A DNA stretch of 64,000 nucleotides from Lysobacter gummosus (GCF_001442805.1 NZ_CP011131.1:4898001-4962000), one strand, 5' to 3'; shown: positions 40,550 to 49,733, numbered from the stretch's first letter. Translations and numbers: made by a program. The notes: generated by a model from the sequence alone, not told the origin.

Positions 40550-41266
40550 ATGAGCTTTCCCGTCCGTGCCATCACCCTGGACCTCGACGACACTGTCTGG
40601 CCGATCGCGCCGGTCATGCTGCGCGCCGAAGGCATACTCGACGACTGGCTGCGCCGGCACGCGCCCAATACCGCGCAGCGGTTTCCGGTCGAGGCCATGC
40701 GCGCGCTGCGCGATGAGATCGCCGCGCAACGGCCCGATCTGGCCCACGACTTCACCACCCAGCGCCGCCTGACCCTGGAACACATGCTGCGCGAGTCCGG
40801 CGACGACATCGCCCTGGCCAAGCCTGCCTTCGACGTGTTCTTCGCCGCGCGCTGCGAGGTCGAGCACTACGCCGACAGCGAAGCGGCGCTGCAGCGACTG
40901 GCCGCGCGCCTGCCGCTGGCCGCGCTCACCAACGGCAACGCCGATCTGGTCAAGATCGGGCTGATGCCGCTGTTCCGCTTCCAGCTGGGCGCGCGCGAAC
41001 ACGGCCGCGCCAAGCCCGACGCGAGCATCTTCCACGCCGCCTGCTCGCGTCTGGAGCTGGAACCGGCGCAGGTGCTGCATGTCGGCGACGACATCGAGCT
41101 CGACATCGTCGGCGGCGTCCAGGCCGGCCTGCGCACGTGCTGGATCAATCGCGAAGAACGCCGCTGGCCGCACACGCACGTGCGGCCCGATCTGGAATTC
41201 ACCACCCTTGCCGAACTGGCCGACTGGCTGGACACGGCGCATCGCACGGACACCGCAGCCGCATGA
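40550..41266 (+). CDS. HAD-superfamily phosphatase (HAD-IA, YigB-like)
   Basis: 238 residues. The HAD motifs are all visible: motif I ITLDLDDTVWPI (nucleophile Asp and acid Asp, about residues 8-19), motif II LAALTNGNAD (Thr), motif III Lys in GRAKPDASIF, and motif IV VLHVGDDIELDIVGG. The cap between I and II is helical and of the C1 type. Such enzymes hydrolyse phosphate from small metabolites; YigB acts on FMN and related compounds, but substrate is not assignable here. The ATG at 40550 is preferred to a GTG two codons earlier. It overlaps the aminopeptidase gene by 4 nt (ATGA), a coupled pair. Confidence 0.85.
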   Translation: MSFPVRAITLDLDDTVWPIAPVMLRAEGILDDWLRRHAPNTAQRFPVEAMRALRDEIAAQRPDLAHDFTTQRRLTLEHMLRESGDDIALAKPAFDVFFAARCEVEHYADSEAALQRLAARLPLAALTNGNADLVKIGLMPLFRFQLGAREHGRAKPDASIFHAACSRLELEPAQVLHVGDDIELDIVGGVQAGLRTCWINREERRWPHTHVRPDLEFTTLAELADWLDTAHRTDTAAA

Positions 41267-42642
41267 CTCTGCCTTTGGGCTTCACCTCTTCCGACGCCGA
41301 CGCTCTGCCGCTGGCCCTGGTCGGCCGCGTCGGCTTCAACGCCTGGCGCGACGCGCTCACGCCCGCGGCCGCGGCGTGGGCCCAGGCGCAGGGTTTCGAC
41401 GGCTCCGCCGGCTCCGTGCTGGTCCTGCCCGGCGAACACGGCGAACTCGCCGGCGCCGCGCTCGGCATCGGCGACGCGCTCGATCCCTACTCCTACGGCC
41501 ACGCGCCGTTCGCGCTGCCGGCCCGCAGCTGGCGGCTGCAGGGCGAGCACGACGCGGCGATCCGCGATGCGTTGCGCCTGGGCTGGGGCCTGGGCAGCTA
41601 TCGCTTCAGCCGCTACAAGACGCCTTCGCGCGCGCCGGCGCTGTTGCACACCGACGCCGCGGCCGACGACGAAGTCTTCGCCCTGCTCGCGGCCAGCGTG
41701 CGCGTGCGCGATCTGGTCAACACCCCGACCGAGCACATGGGCCCGGACGAGCTGGAAGCGGTCTCGCGCGAGATCGCGCAGCGCTTCGGCGCCGATATCG
41801 AGGTGATCGCCGGCGATGCGCTGATCGCGCAGAACTTCCCCGCGATCCACGCGGTCGGCCGCGCCTCGCACCGCGCCCCGCGCTTGATCGCGCTGCGCTG
41901 GGGCGATGAATCGCATCCGCATATCGCCATCGTCGGCAAGGGCGTGTGCTTCGACACCGGCGGCCTGGATCTCAAGCCCGCCGACGGCATGCGCTGGATG
42001 AAGAAGGACATGGGCGGCGCGGCGCACGCGATCGCGCTGGCCGAGCTGATCATGGCGCGCAAGCTGCCGCTGCGGATCACGATGCTGGTGCCGGCGGTCG
42101 AGAACGCGGTCGGCCCGGATGCGTTCCGGCCGGGCGAGGTGATCGCCACGCGCCAGGGCATCAGCGTGGAGATCGACAACACCGACGCCGAGGGCCGCGT
42201 GATCCTGTGCGATGCGCTGACCTATGCCGGCGAGCAATCGCCCGAGCTGCTGCTGGATTTCGCCACCCTCACCGGCGCGGCGCGGATCGCGCTGGGCCCG
42301 GATCTGCCGGCGCTGTATTCCAATCAGGACGAGATCGCCAACCAGTGGCTGGACGCCGGCGCGCATCAGCGCGATCAGGTCTGGCGCATGCCGCTGTGGC
42401 GTCCGTATCTGCGCTATCTGACCAGCCACATCGCCGACATCGCCAACGGCGGGCCGTCGAAGATGGCCGGCTCGGTGACCGCGGCGCTGTATCTGGAGCG
42501 CTTCGTCCCGGCCGACCTGGCCTGGGCGCACCTGGACGTCTACAGCTGGAACGACGCCGACCGCCCGGGCCGTCCGGCCGGCGGCGAGGCGCAGGGATTG
42601 CGTGCGGTGTACGCCATGCTCAAGGCGCGCGCGGCGGCTTGA
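41263..42642 (+). CDS. Leucyl aminopeptidase family protein (M17)
   Basis: 459 residues; cytoplasmic metallo-aminopeptidase. The M17 active-site blocks are present: VGKGVCFDTGGLDLKP (metal-binding Lys and Asp, about residues 223-238), MKKDMGGAAHA (Asp), and NTDAEGRVILCDALTY (metal-binding Asp and Glu and the bicarbonate-site Arg, about 306-321). The N-terminal domain is shorter and divergent compared with PepA. It removes N-terminal residues from peptides, and may help recycle peptides. It is translated with the HAD phosphatase through an ATGA overlap. Confidence 0.9.
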   Translation: MTLPLGFTSSDADALPLALVGRVGFNAWRDALTPAAAAWAQAQGFDGSAGSVLVLPGEHGELAGAALGIGDALDPYSYGHAPFALPARSWRLQGEHDAAIRDALRLGWGLGSYRFSRYKTPSRAPALLHTDAAADDEVFALLAASVRVRDLVNTPTEHMGPDELEAVSREIAQRFGADIEVIAGDALIAQNFPAIHAVGRASHRAPRLIALRWGDESHPHIAIVGKGVCFDTGGLDLKPADGMRWMKKDMGGAAHAIALAELIMARKLPLRITMLVPAVENAVGPDAFRPGEVIATRQGISVEIDNTDAEGRVILCDALTYAGEQSPELLLDFATLTGAARIALGPDLPALYSNQDEIANQWLDAGAHQRDQVWRMPLWRPYLRYLTSHIADIANGGPSKMAGSVTAALYLERFVPADLAWAHLDVYSWNDADRPGRPAGGEAQGLRAVYAMLKARAAA

Positions 42643-42718
42643 CCGCTTCGCTGCCGAGACCGCGGACGACGCCCGTCGTCCGCGGCCCGCCCGTCCATCC
42701 GCGCCCGGGTTCGCTGCG

Positions 42719-43309
42719 ATGAAAGCTGTGCTGATGTCGATCACTTTCGCGATGGCGACGATGACGCTGCTCCCGTCCCAGGCAAGCGAAACCTCCGCCC
42801 CGGCCGCCGCCGTCTCGGTCACCGTGCGCTCGCCGCAGCCGCTGCCGCGCGACGGCCGGCTGACGGTGTTCCTGGCCGGCAGCATCGACATGGGCGGTTC
42901 CAGCGACTGGCAGGCGCAGGTCGCGCGCGAACTCGCCGACGAAGGGGTGATCCTGCTCAATCCGCGCCGCGAGGACTGGAATCCGGCGTGGAAGCCGGTG
43001 GCGCAGGAGCCCGAGTTCCGTCGTCAGGTCGAATGGGAACTGACGGCGCTGCAGCGCGCGGACGTGATCGCGATGTATCTGCAGCCCGGCTCGCAGAGCC
43101 CGGTGAGTCTGCTGGAACTCGGCCTGCATGCCGGTTCCGGGAAGTTGTTGCTGGCCTGCCCGGAAGGGTTCTGGCGCAAGGGCAATGTCGACATCACCGC
43201 CGACCGTTATGCAGTGCCGCGCTATGAGTCGCTGCCGGCCCTGATCGAGGCGGTGCGCGCGCGTCTGGCGCAGCTGCGCCGCGAGCGGCCAAACAACGCG
43301 GCGGACTAA
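42719..43309 (+). CDS. Exported nucleoside 2-deoxyribosyltransferase-like protein
   Basis: 196 residues. The first ~24 residues look like a signal peptide (KAVLMSITFAMATMTLLPSQASE). The rest has the N-deoxyribosyltransferase-like fold pattern: TVFLAGSIDMGGSSDWQAQ (strand 1 and loop), VILLNPRREDW (strand 2 with the Asn-Pro-Arg-Arg-x-x-Trp block), QVEWELTALQRADVIAMYL, and SLLELGLHAGSGKLLLACP (the Glu in LLELG is at the usual catalytic position). Family members act in the cytoplasm on nucleosides, so an export signal is odd. If translation starts later the protein would be cytosolic, but no later start with a site is obvious before TVFLAGS. Confidence 0.75.
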   Translation: MKAVLMSITFAMATMTLLPSQASETSAPAAAVSVTVRSPQPLPRDGRLTVFLAGSIDMGGSSDWQAQVARELADEGVILLNPRREDWNPAWKPVAQEPEFRRQVEWELTALQRADVIAMYLQPGSQSPVSLLELGLHAGSGKLLLACPEGFWRKGNVDITADRYAVPRYESLPALIEAVRARLAQLRRERPNNAAD

Positions 43310-43475
43310 CCCGGCCACGGCCATCCGCGGCTCCCCTTCTCTTCGAGCGCCCTTGCGGCCGAGCCGGTTCGAATCCGTCCGCGATTGAGCGCCGGCCTGT
43401 CCCGGCCGGTTCGCCGCCGCTCCCGCCTTGGCCTGCCCCCAGTTCAGGCTTTTTACGCTCCAAGCCTCCGCGGGC

Positions 43476-43505
43476 TTGGCATTCGCCCCCGCTTTCAGAC
43501 AAAAT
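43476..43505 (+). promoter_or_regulatory. Candidate promoter for the secreted DUF11-type protein
   Basis: TTGGCA (43476-43481, five of six to the -35 consensus) and CAAAAT (43500-43505, four of six to the -10 consensus) with an 18-nt spacer. The start point would fall inside the adjacent CRP/Clp-type dyad. Confidence 0.4.
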
Positions 43506-43523
43506 GTGATTAGCGGCACATTT
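43502..43523. promoter_or_regulatory. CRP/Clp-type operator
   Basis: The 22-nt site has half-sites AAATGTGA and GCACATTT around TTAGCG. It matches the CRP consensus half-sites (AAATGTGA / TCACATTT) in all but one position. Xanthomonads carry the CRP homologue Clp, which uses the same consensus. Its overlap with the -10 region, about 113 nt before the ATG, fits repression better than activation, unless another promoter is used. Confidence 0.6.
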
Positions 43524-43635
43524 TTAACGCCGCACATCATCAAACGGCAACCCGGGCATCGGCCAGGGGGCCGGGGCAGCCAGGCAGCGTCAGCGCGCCC
43601 GAACCTTCGCAGTAAGGCTCGTAATAGGGGATTAC

Positions 43636-45732
43636 ATGAATCGTTTGACCCGCTTCGGTCGCAGGACCGCTTGGACGGCGTGCGTGTGTCTGATGACCTT
43701 GGCCGGCGCGGCCCACGGCAACGGTGCCACCACCCAGCGCGCGGCCAACAGCACCGGCGGCGTGCTCGCCAACGGCTCCGACGGTCTGCTGGTGACCTGG
43801 GGCAGCAACAGCCAGTTCCAGGTGCGGCTGGCCAACGCCAATCAGGTGTATTCGAACACCGCGCTGCCGAACTCGGGCTCGATGTTCAACAGCGTCTATC
43901 TGCGCGTGGACCGCGGCACCAACGCCACCACCCGCATCTACACCAACGCCGACAACGCCGCGGGCGCACCGTTCTCGACCTTCACCCAGGTCTCGCAAAC
44001 GGCGCTCGCCGGCACCGGCACGGCGGCCTCGCCGTATACGACCACCACGGTGCTGCAGCCCGGAGCTCCGGACAACGCGATCACCGTCACCATCGTCGAC
44101 AGCTACATCACCCCGCAGGCCTGGTTCACCCGCCGGGTCACGGTAAGCGGCATGCCGGCCACCGGCGCGACGATCAAGCTGTATCAGAACGTCGACACCT
44201 ATCTGCTGGGCGGCGACAACGGCCCGGGCTTCACCCGCACCACGCCGGGCAACACCAGCGGCCGGCCGGACCTGGTCGGCGTGCTCAAGAACAATCAGTT
44301 CGAAGCGCTGTGGTGGGAGCCGTCCTCGGGCACGCCGATCTGGGACCGCTATTTCAGCGCGACCTACAGCCAGGCGCAGTCGTTGATCTGCAACGGCACC
44401 ACCACCACGACCACGCCCTGCACCACGGGCACCGGCAACCTCAATAACAATATCGATACCAACGCCTCCACCGACAACGGCATGGCCGCGCAGTGGAACG
44501 TGCCGGCCGGCGCGGCCAGCTTCACCGCCGAATACCGCGTCACCTTCGCCTTGAGCGCGGTCGATCTCACCAAGAGCTTCGCGCCGACCACGATCAACAC
44601 CGGCGGTATTTCCACGCTGACCTTCGATCTGGCCAACAAGAGCGTCAACTCCACCGCCAGCATCAACTTCCGCGACAATCTGCCGGCCAACGTGGTGGTC
44701 GCGCCGACGCCGAACATCCGCACCAGCTGCCCCTCGGGCGCCAGCATGGGCACCGGCCTGCCCGCGGGCATGACCGTCGCCGCGGCCGCCGGCAGCAACT
44801 CGATCACGGTGACCGGCGCCAGCGTCAACGGCGCCAGCGCGGTCGGCAATCAGGTCCTCTGCCAGATCGCCGTGGACGTCACTTCGAACACGGTCGGCGT
44901 CTACCACAACACCAATTCCAGCATCGTCAACACCAACAACCTGGTGAATCTGGTCGCCGACGAAGTGCTGACCGTGGTGCAGGCGCAGTTGACCGCGAGC
45001 AAGACCGTCAACGGCACCCTCGCCGCCGGCCAGACCGGTGCGGCCAGCGATGGCTATTTCTCGATCGGTCTGCAGAACAACGGCAGCGGCCCGACCGTGG
45101 GCGCGATCACCGTGGTCGATACCTTGCCGGCCGGCTTCACCCTGACGGCGGCATCGAGCGCGCAGGGCGCGGTCAACTGCGGCACCTTGCCGGCGACCGG
45201 CACGGTGACCTGCACCTTCACCCCGTCCACGCCGATCGCGGTCGGCGGCAGCGCCAGCGTGCGCTTGAACGTGGCGATCGCCGCGGCGACCAGCGGTTCG
45301 CCGACCAACCACGTCGCGGTCGCCGGCGGCGGCGATCCCGATCCGCTGCCGACCTGCCCCGCCGCGGGCAATCCGCAGTGCGCGCAGGTGACGGTGCCGG
45401 TCGCGGTCAACATCGCCCTGAGCCTGACCAAGAACGAGGTCGGCGGCGCCACCACCTACACCCCGGGCAGCACCACCACCTACACCCTGAGCGCCTGCAA
45501 TCCGACCGGCCCGGCCGTGGCCAGCGGCGCCACGGTCAACGATCCGCTGCCCAACGGCGTGCGCCTTACCGGCCCGTGGTCCTGCACCCCGACCGGCTCC
45601 GCCACCTGCCCCACCAGCGGCGGCGCGGCCGGCGACGCCAGTGTGCAGATCGCCGGAGTGGTCCTGCCGGTCGGCACCTGCATCAATGTGCAGGTGCCGG
45701 TGCGGTTCAGCGCGAACCCGGCCGACTACTGA
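43636..45732 (+). CDS. Secreted DUF11-type repeat protein
   Basis: 698 residues. Signal peptide: RRTAWTACVCLMTLAGAAHG. The first ~300 residues are a Thr/Asn-rich all-beta domain that mentions no known catalytic motif (YLLGGDNGPGFTRTTPGNTS; QFEALWWEPSSGTPIWDRYF). Then come three Ig-like modules of the DUF11 type: one beginning VDLTKSFAPTTINTGGISTLTFDLANKS, one with TASKTVNGTLAAGQTG and VVDTLPAGFTL, and the last LSLTKNEVGGATTYTPGSTTTYTL, ending CINVQVPVRFSANPADY. Such modules occur in surface or secreted adhesin-like proteins. There is no anchor, sorting or autotransporter domain. Very low Lys and high Thr/Asn/Gly content fits an extracellular protein. The last module is shared with the next gene. 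Confidence 0.8.
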   Translation: MNRLTRFGRRTAWTACVCLMTLAGAAHGNGATTQRAANSTGGVLANGSDGLLVTWGSNSQFQVRLANANQVYSNTALPNSGSMFNSVYLRVDRGTNATTRIYTNADNAAGAPFSTFTQVSQTALAGTGTAASPYTTTTVLQPGAPDNAITVTIVDSYITPQAWFTRRVTVSGMPATGATIKLYQNVDTYLLGGDNGPGFTRTTPGNTSGRPDLVGVLKNNQFEALWWEPSSGTPIWDRYFSATYSQAQSLICNGTTTTTTPCTTGTGNLNNNIDTNASTDNGMAAQWNVPAGAASFTAEYRVTFALSAVDLTKSFAPTTINTGGISTLTFDLANKSVNSTASINFRDNLPANVVVAPTPNIRTSCPSGASMGTGLPAGMTVAAAAGSNSITVTGASVNGASAVGNQVLCQIAVDVTSNTVGVYHNTNSSIVNTNNLVNLVADEVLTVVQAQLTASKTVNGTLAAGQTGAASDGYFSIGLQNNGSGPTVGAITVVDTLPAGFTLTAASSAQGAVNCGTLPATGTVTCTFTPSTPIAVGGSASVRLNVAIAAATSGSPTNHVAVAGGGDPDPLPTCPAAGNPQCAQVTVPVAVNIALSLTKNEVGGATTYTPGSTTTYTLSACNPTGPAVASGATVNDPLPNGVRLTGPWSCTPTGSATCPTSGGAAGDASVQIAGVVLPVGTCINVQVPVRFSANPADY

Positions 45733-46173
45733 GCCATGACGCGTCCGGCGCCTTCGCGGCGCCGGGCGCGGGCGGCCTGCCCCGCTTCCGCGATCCGGCC
45801 CCGGCCGGGTCCTGCCTGATCGATCACCCCGGCCCCGGCGGCGACCGCCGCCCTCGCCCGATTCCGCGCCCAGGCACCCTCTGCCGGGGCGGACACCCGC
45901 CATCCGCCGAAACCCGCGTGTATGCCCGGGTTCGCGCAAAACACCCGCAAACCCGGCCCGCCAGGACCGGGATCGCCCGTCGCCGCGCGCAAAATCGGTG
46001 CCATTACGGCCCTTGGTCACGCACCATGGCCGCACCAAGCCACAGATTACGTGTTGAACCTTAAGGCTTGAATCCGTATCGGATATGCCAGTCGTAGAGT
46101 GCGCCTGTACTGCATCGCATCAGGGGTCCCTCGCCGGAGGCGAGGCTTGCAATGCGTCATTCGGGGAAAAGCG
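45733..46173. other. Intergenic region between the two secreted-protein genes
   Basis: 441 nt with no supported gene. The left part is very GC-rich with CCCCGGCCCCGGC-like stretches; the right part (46040-46110) is AT-richer and probably holds the promoter of the next gene. No second CRP/Clp-type site was found. Confidence 0.45.
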
Positions 46174-48222
46174 ATGGCACTCGCTACACAGTTGTCTCGG
46201 CTCGCTCACGGCGCCGCCGGCCTGGCCCTGCTAGTCGCTTCGGCGGCCTGGAGCCCCTCGGCAAACGCGGCCCAGCCGCACAATGCCACCGCCACCGGCG
46301 GCACCGGCTTCAACAGCAACTCGACCAAGCCGTTTCCCTCGACGCTGACCACGACCTACACGGTCACCGGCAGCAATCTGCAGATCGTCGCCAACAACGG
46401 CCCGCTGACCACCTTGGGCGGCGCGACGGCGGCGATGTTCACGCCGAACGTACCGACCACGACCACCGGCATCCAGATGCAGACGGTCGGCGCATCCTGC
46501 CCGTTCGCCACCACTGCGGCGACCACCACCGCGTGCGCGAATATCGGCACCCTGACCGTCAGTTTCAGTCGGCCGGTCACCAACCCGATCCTGCATTTCG
46601 TCGGCCTGGGCAGCGTGCAGTCCGTGGTCGGCGATACGGTCACGATCACCGCCGCCCGTCCCGTCCACGTCCTGGGCAGCTCGGTCCCGGCCGGCGCGAC
46701 CATGACCGTGCTCGGCGGCGCGGTCAATCTGCAGACGCTCGGCGCCGGCAGCTCGCTGGATCTGATCAACACCACCTACAACGGCACCAGTTGTTCGACC
46801 ATCACCGCGCCTGCGACCCAGTTCGCCGGCTGCGGCAGCGTGCGCATCAACGGCACGATCACCTCGGTGACCTTCAACGTCGGCCTGGCGGGCCGGCGCA
46901 CCAACTTCAACGCGACCATCGGCAATGCGCTCGGCGACGACGGCTACATGATCACCACCACCGTCGATGAAGATTTCGGCGACGCGCCGGCCACCTACGA
47001 CACGGTCGCGGCGGCCAGCCACATCCTCGATGGCATCCGCCTGGGCGCCAGCGTCGATGCCGACAACACCAACGTGCTCAACACCACGCCCGCGGTCACG
47101 CCGAGCCCGAACGCGGTCGCGGTCGGCGCCGACAACAACGGCGCGGCCGGCGACGGCGCCGACGAGGACGGCCTGACCACACCGCTGGCGACCTTGCACA
47201 CCGGATTGATCGGACAGGCCTACACGCTTTCGCCGAGCCTGAGCGGCAGCACCGCCGCCGGCACGGTCTGCGGCTGGATCGACTTCAACCGCAACAACGT
47301 GTTCGAAACCGCCGAAGGCGTGTGCAACGCGGTGGCCAGCGGCGCCACCACCACCACGCTGAGCTGGACCGTGCCGATCGCCACCACCGCCGGACGCAGC
47401 TACGTGCGCCTGCGCGCGACCCAGGGCAGCCAGCTGACCACCGCCACCCCGACCGGCCGCGTGGACAGCGGCGAGGTCGAGGACTACATGATCGAGATCA
47501 AACCGGCGGTGCAGGTGATCAAGCTGCTCAATCCGACCGGAGCCACCGGCCGCTTCGACCTGGGCATCGGCGGCACCGCCTTCGCCCTGGCCGCGGGCCA
47601 TAACGGCACCACCAACTTCCGCACGCTGTATCACAACAGCGCCTCGGGAGCGCCCGACCTCACCGTCGCGCAGAACATCACCACCACCGCGATCACCACC
47701 ACGGTCAGCGAAGTGCCGACGCCGGCGACCACCGCGCTGTACGTCAGCACCTACGCCTGCGTGAACGGCGCCGGCGCCACGGTCGCCACCGGTACCGGCA
47801 CCAGCGTCAACATCACCTTGCCGGTCTCGGTGCCCGGCGCGACCGCCAATGGCCGCGCGCAGACGGTCACCTGCACCTTCACCAACCGCCTGGCGTCCTC
47901 GGCGCTGTCGATCACCAAGACCGAGAGTCCCGTGCGGACGACCTACACCCCGGGCGGCTCGACCACGTACACGATCCAGGCCTGCAACGCGGCCGGCGCC
48001 GACCCGGCCAACGGCGCGGCCATCGCCGACACCTTGCCGCCGGGCGCGACCCTGTCGGCGCAGTGGGGCTGCACCGGCACCGGCGGCGCCACCTGCTCGG
48101 CCGCCAGCGGCGGCACCGTCGGCAGCAACCTGATCTCGCTGACCGCCGCCACCCTGCCGGCCGGCGGTTGTCTCAACATCACCGTGCCGGCAGTCTTCAG
48201 TTCGAATCCGGCCGATTACTGA
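46174..48222 (+). CDS. Secreted GEVED/DUF11-type protein
   Basis: 682 residues. The ATG at 46174 has GGGGAAAAG upstream. Signal peptide: LAHGAAGLALLVASAAWSPSANA. An N-terminal beta domain (about 25-265) is followed by EDFGDAPATYDTVAAASH and, further on, GRVDSGEVEDYMIEI, which together mark a GEVED domain (about 268-450; family name from this motif). A DUF11-type module closes the protein (ITKTESPVRTTYTPGGSTTYTIQ to CLNITVPAVFSSNPADY). The last ~100 residues are clearly paralogous to the end of the preceding protein. No enzyme motif, no anchor. It is probably a surface or matrix protein; export route unknown. Confidence 0.8.
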   Translation: MALATQLSRLAHGAAGLALLVASAAWSPSANAAQPHNATATGGTGFNSNSTKPFPSTLTTTYTVTGSNLQIVANNGPLTTLGGATAAMFTPNVPTTTTGIQMQTVGASCPFATTAATTTACANIGTLTVSFSRPVTNPILHFVGLGSVQSVVGDTVTITAARPVHVLGSSVPAGATMTVLGGAVNLQTLGAGSSLDLINTTYNGTSCSTITAPATQFAGCGSVRINGTITSVTFNVGLAGRRTNFNATIGNALGDDGYMITTTVDEDFGDAPATYDTVAAASHILDGIRLGASVDADNTNVLNTTPAVTPSPNAVAVGADNNGAAGDGADEDGLTTPLATLHTGLIGQAYTLSPSLSGSTAAGTVCGWIDFNRNNVFETAEGVCNAVASGATTTTLSWTVPIATTAGRSYVRLRATQGSQLTTATPTGRVDSGEVEDYMIEIKPAVQVIKLLNPTGATGRFDLGIGGTAFALAAGHNGTTNFRTLYHNSASGAPDLTVAQNITTTAITTTVSEVPTPATTALYVSTYACVNGAGATVATGTGTSVNITLPVSVPGATANGRAQTVTCTFTNRLASSALSITKTESPVRTTYTPGGSTTYTIQACNAAGADPANGAAIADTLPPGATLSAQWGCTGTGGATCSAASGGTVGSNLISLTAATLPAGGCLNITVPAVFSSNPADY

Positions 48223-48353
48223 TCGCAGGTCGCAGACTGGTTGCGCCCGCTTCCGTTGACGGCAGAGGGCCTGCGGCCCGCCGGGCGGCCGAACCGCAAG
48301 CGCCGCATAACCGGTTGCTGATACGGTTCGCGGGCGACAACACATGCCCGAAA

Positions 48354-48365
48354 TGACACTTGTCA
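48354..48365. promoter_or_regulatory. TGACA-CT-TGTCA dyad upstream of the export operon
   Basis: A perfect inverted repeat 108 nt before the adaptor gene start. A second dyad lies closer (CACCGT at 48430 to ACGGTG at 48448). Either could be an operator for the operon. No regulator gene is adjacent, so the binding protein is unknown. Confidence 0.35.
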
Positions 48366-48473
48366 GGCAAAACCGGCGACGACCCAGCTGACAAAAACTG
48401 ACTTTCCGCAGGTTGGCGCGCCTTCTCGGCACCGTCACACTTACGGTGACATCTGGCGTCCTGGTTGGAACAC

Positions 48474-49733
48474 ATGAGTGCATCTGCCGATCTGCTGAAG
48501 GAACTTCGCATCGACCGCAACCGGCCGGCCCAGTCCTCCGGTCCCGGCCGCGGCACGATCGTCGGCATCGTCGTGCTGGTGCTGATCGTGCTGGCCGTCG
48601 CCGGCTGGTTCGTGTTCGGCCGCAACGCCGCGCCGCAGGTCAAGACCGCCAGCGTCACCGCGATCGGCGGCGGCAACGGCGCCGGCAGTTCCGTGCTCGA
48701 CGCCACCGGCTACATCGTCGCCCGCCGCATCGCCACGGTCTCGGCCAAGATCACCGGCAAGGTGCGCGAGGTGATGATCGAAGAAGGCCAGCGCGTGGAG
48801 GCAGGCCAGGTCATGGCCACGCTCGACCCGATCGACGCCGACGCCCAGCGCTCGCTCAGCGCCGCCCAGCTCGCCGCCGCGCAAAGCGACACCGCGCGCG
48901 TGCAGGCCCAGCTCAAGGAAGCCGAAGCCAACGCCAACCGCCTGGCGGCGCTGGTCAAGCAGCAGCTGGTGTCCAAGTCGCAATACGACCAGGCCGTGGC
49001 CTCGCGCGATTCGCTGCGCGCGCAGCTGGACACCGCACAACGCAACGTCAAGGTGTCGCGCGACAGCCTGCACATCTCCGACCTGGGCGTGGACAACACC
49101 ATCGTGCGCGCGCCCTTCTCCGGCGTGGTCACCGCCAAGGCCGCGCAGCCGGGCGAAATCGTTTCGCCCTTGTCGGCCGGCGGCGGCTTCACCCGCACCG
49201 GCATAGGCACCATCGTCGATATGGATTCGCTGGAGATCGAAGTCGATGTCGGCGAAGCCTTCATCGGCCGCGTGCAGCCGAAGATGCCGGTCGAGGCCGT
49301 CCTCAACGCTTACCCGGACTGGAAGATTCCGGCCGAGGTGATCGCCATCATCCCCACCGCCGATCGCGGCAAGGCCACGGTGAAGGTGCGCATCTCGATC
49401 AAGAGCCGCGATCCGCGCATCGTCCCGGAGATGGGCGTGCGTGTCAGCTTCCTGGAAGCGGCCAAACCGGCCAACGCCGTGCAGAGCAAGCCCAGCGCGA
49501 TGGCGCCCAACGCCGCGCTGACCCAGCGCGACGGCAAGGACGTGGTGTTCGTGATCGCGCAGGACAAGGTCGCCCAGACCGCGGTGACCCTGGGCCGCAA
49601 GCTCGGCGACGACCGCGAAGTCACCGCCGGCCTGAGCGGCGGCGAGAGCGTCGTGCTCGACCCGCCCGAATCGCTGAAAGACGGATCGCGCGTGCGTGTC
49701 GAAAACGCCGATGCCGATTCGTCGGACAAGTAA
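48474..49733 (+). CDS. HlyD/MacA-type periplasmic adaptor of an ABC exporter
   Basis: 419 residues. One N-terminal membrane anchor (GTIVGIVVLVLIVLAVAGWFVFG, about residues 27-49). A lipoyl-like half follows (ATVSAKITGKVREVMIEEGQRVEAGQVMATLDP), then a coiled-coil hairpin (about 125-205, LAAAQSDTARVQAQLKEAEANANRLAAL), the second lipoyl half (TIVRAPFSGVVTAKAAQPGEIV) and a beta-barrel with membrane-proximal domain. This is the standard adaptor layout that joins an inner-membrane ABC transporter to an outer-membrane channel. It is followed by an ATPase and two FtsX-type permeases, so the operon builds a MacAB-like pump split over separate chains. The ATG at 48474 is preferred to a TTG three codons upstream. 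Confidence 0.87.
   Translation: MSASADLLKELRIDRNRPAQSSGPGRGTIVGIVVLVLIVLAVAGWFVFGRNAAPQVKTASVTAIGGGNGAGSSVLDATGYIVARRIATVSAKITGKVREVMIEEGQRVEAGQVMATLDPIDADAQRSLSAAQLAAAQSDTARVQAQLKEAEANANRLAALVKQQLVSKSQYDQAVASRDSLRAQLDTAQRNVKVSRDSLHISDLGVDNTIVRAPFSGVVTAKAAQPGEIVSPLSAGGGFTRTGIGTIVDMDSLEIEVDVGEAFIGRVQPKMPVEAVLNAYPDWKIPAEVIAIIPTADRGKATVKVRISIKSRDPRIVPEMGVRVSFLEAAKPANAVQSKPSAMAPNAALTQRDGKDVVFVIAQDKVAQTAVTLGRKLGDDREVTAGLSGGESVVLDPPESLKDGSRVRVENADADSSDK

Larger units (their letters stand above)
43310..43635. other. Promoter region of the first DUF11-type protein gene
   Basis: 326 nt with no gene. It holds a candidate promoter (43476-43505) and a CRP/Clp-type site (43502-43523), both listed separately. 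Confidence 0.5.
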
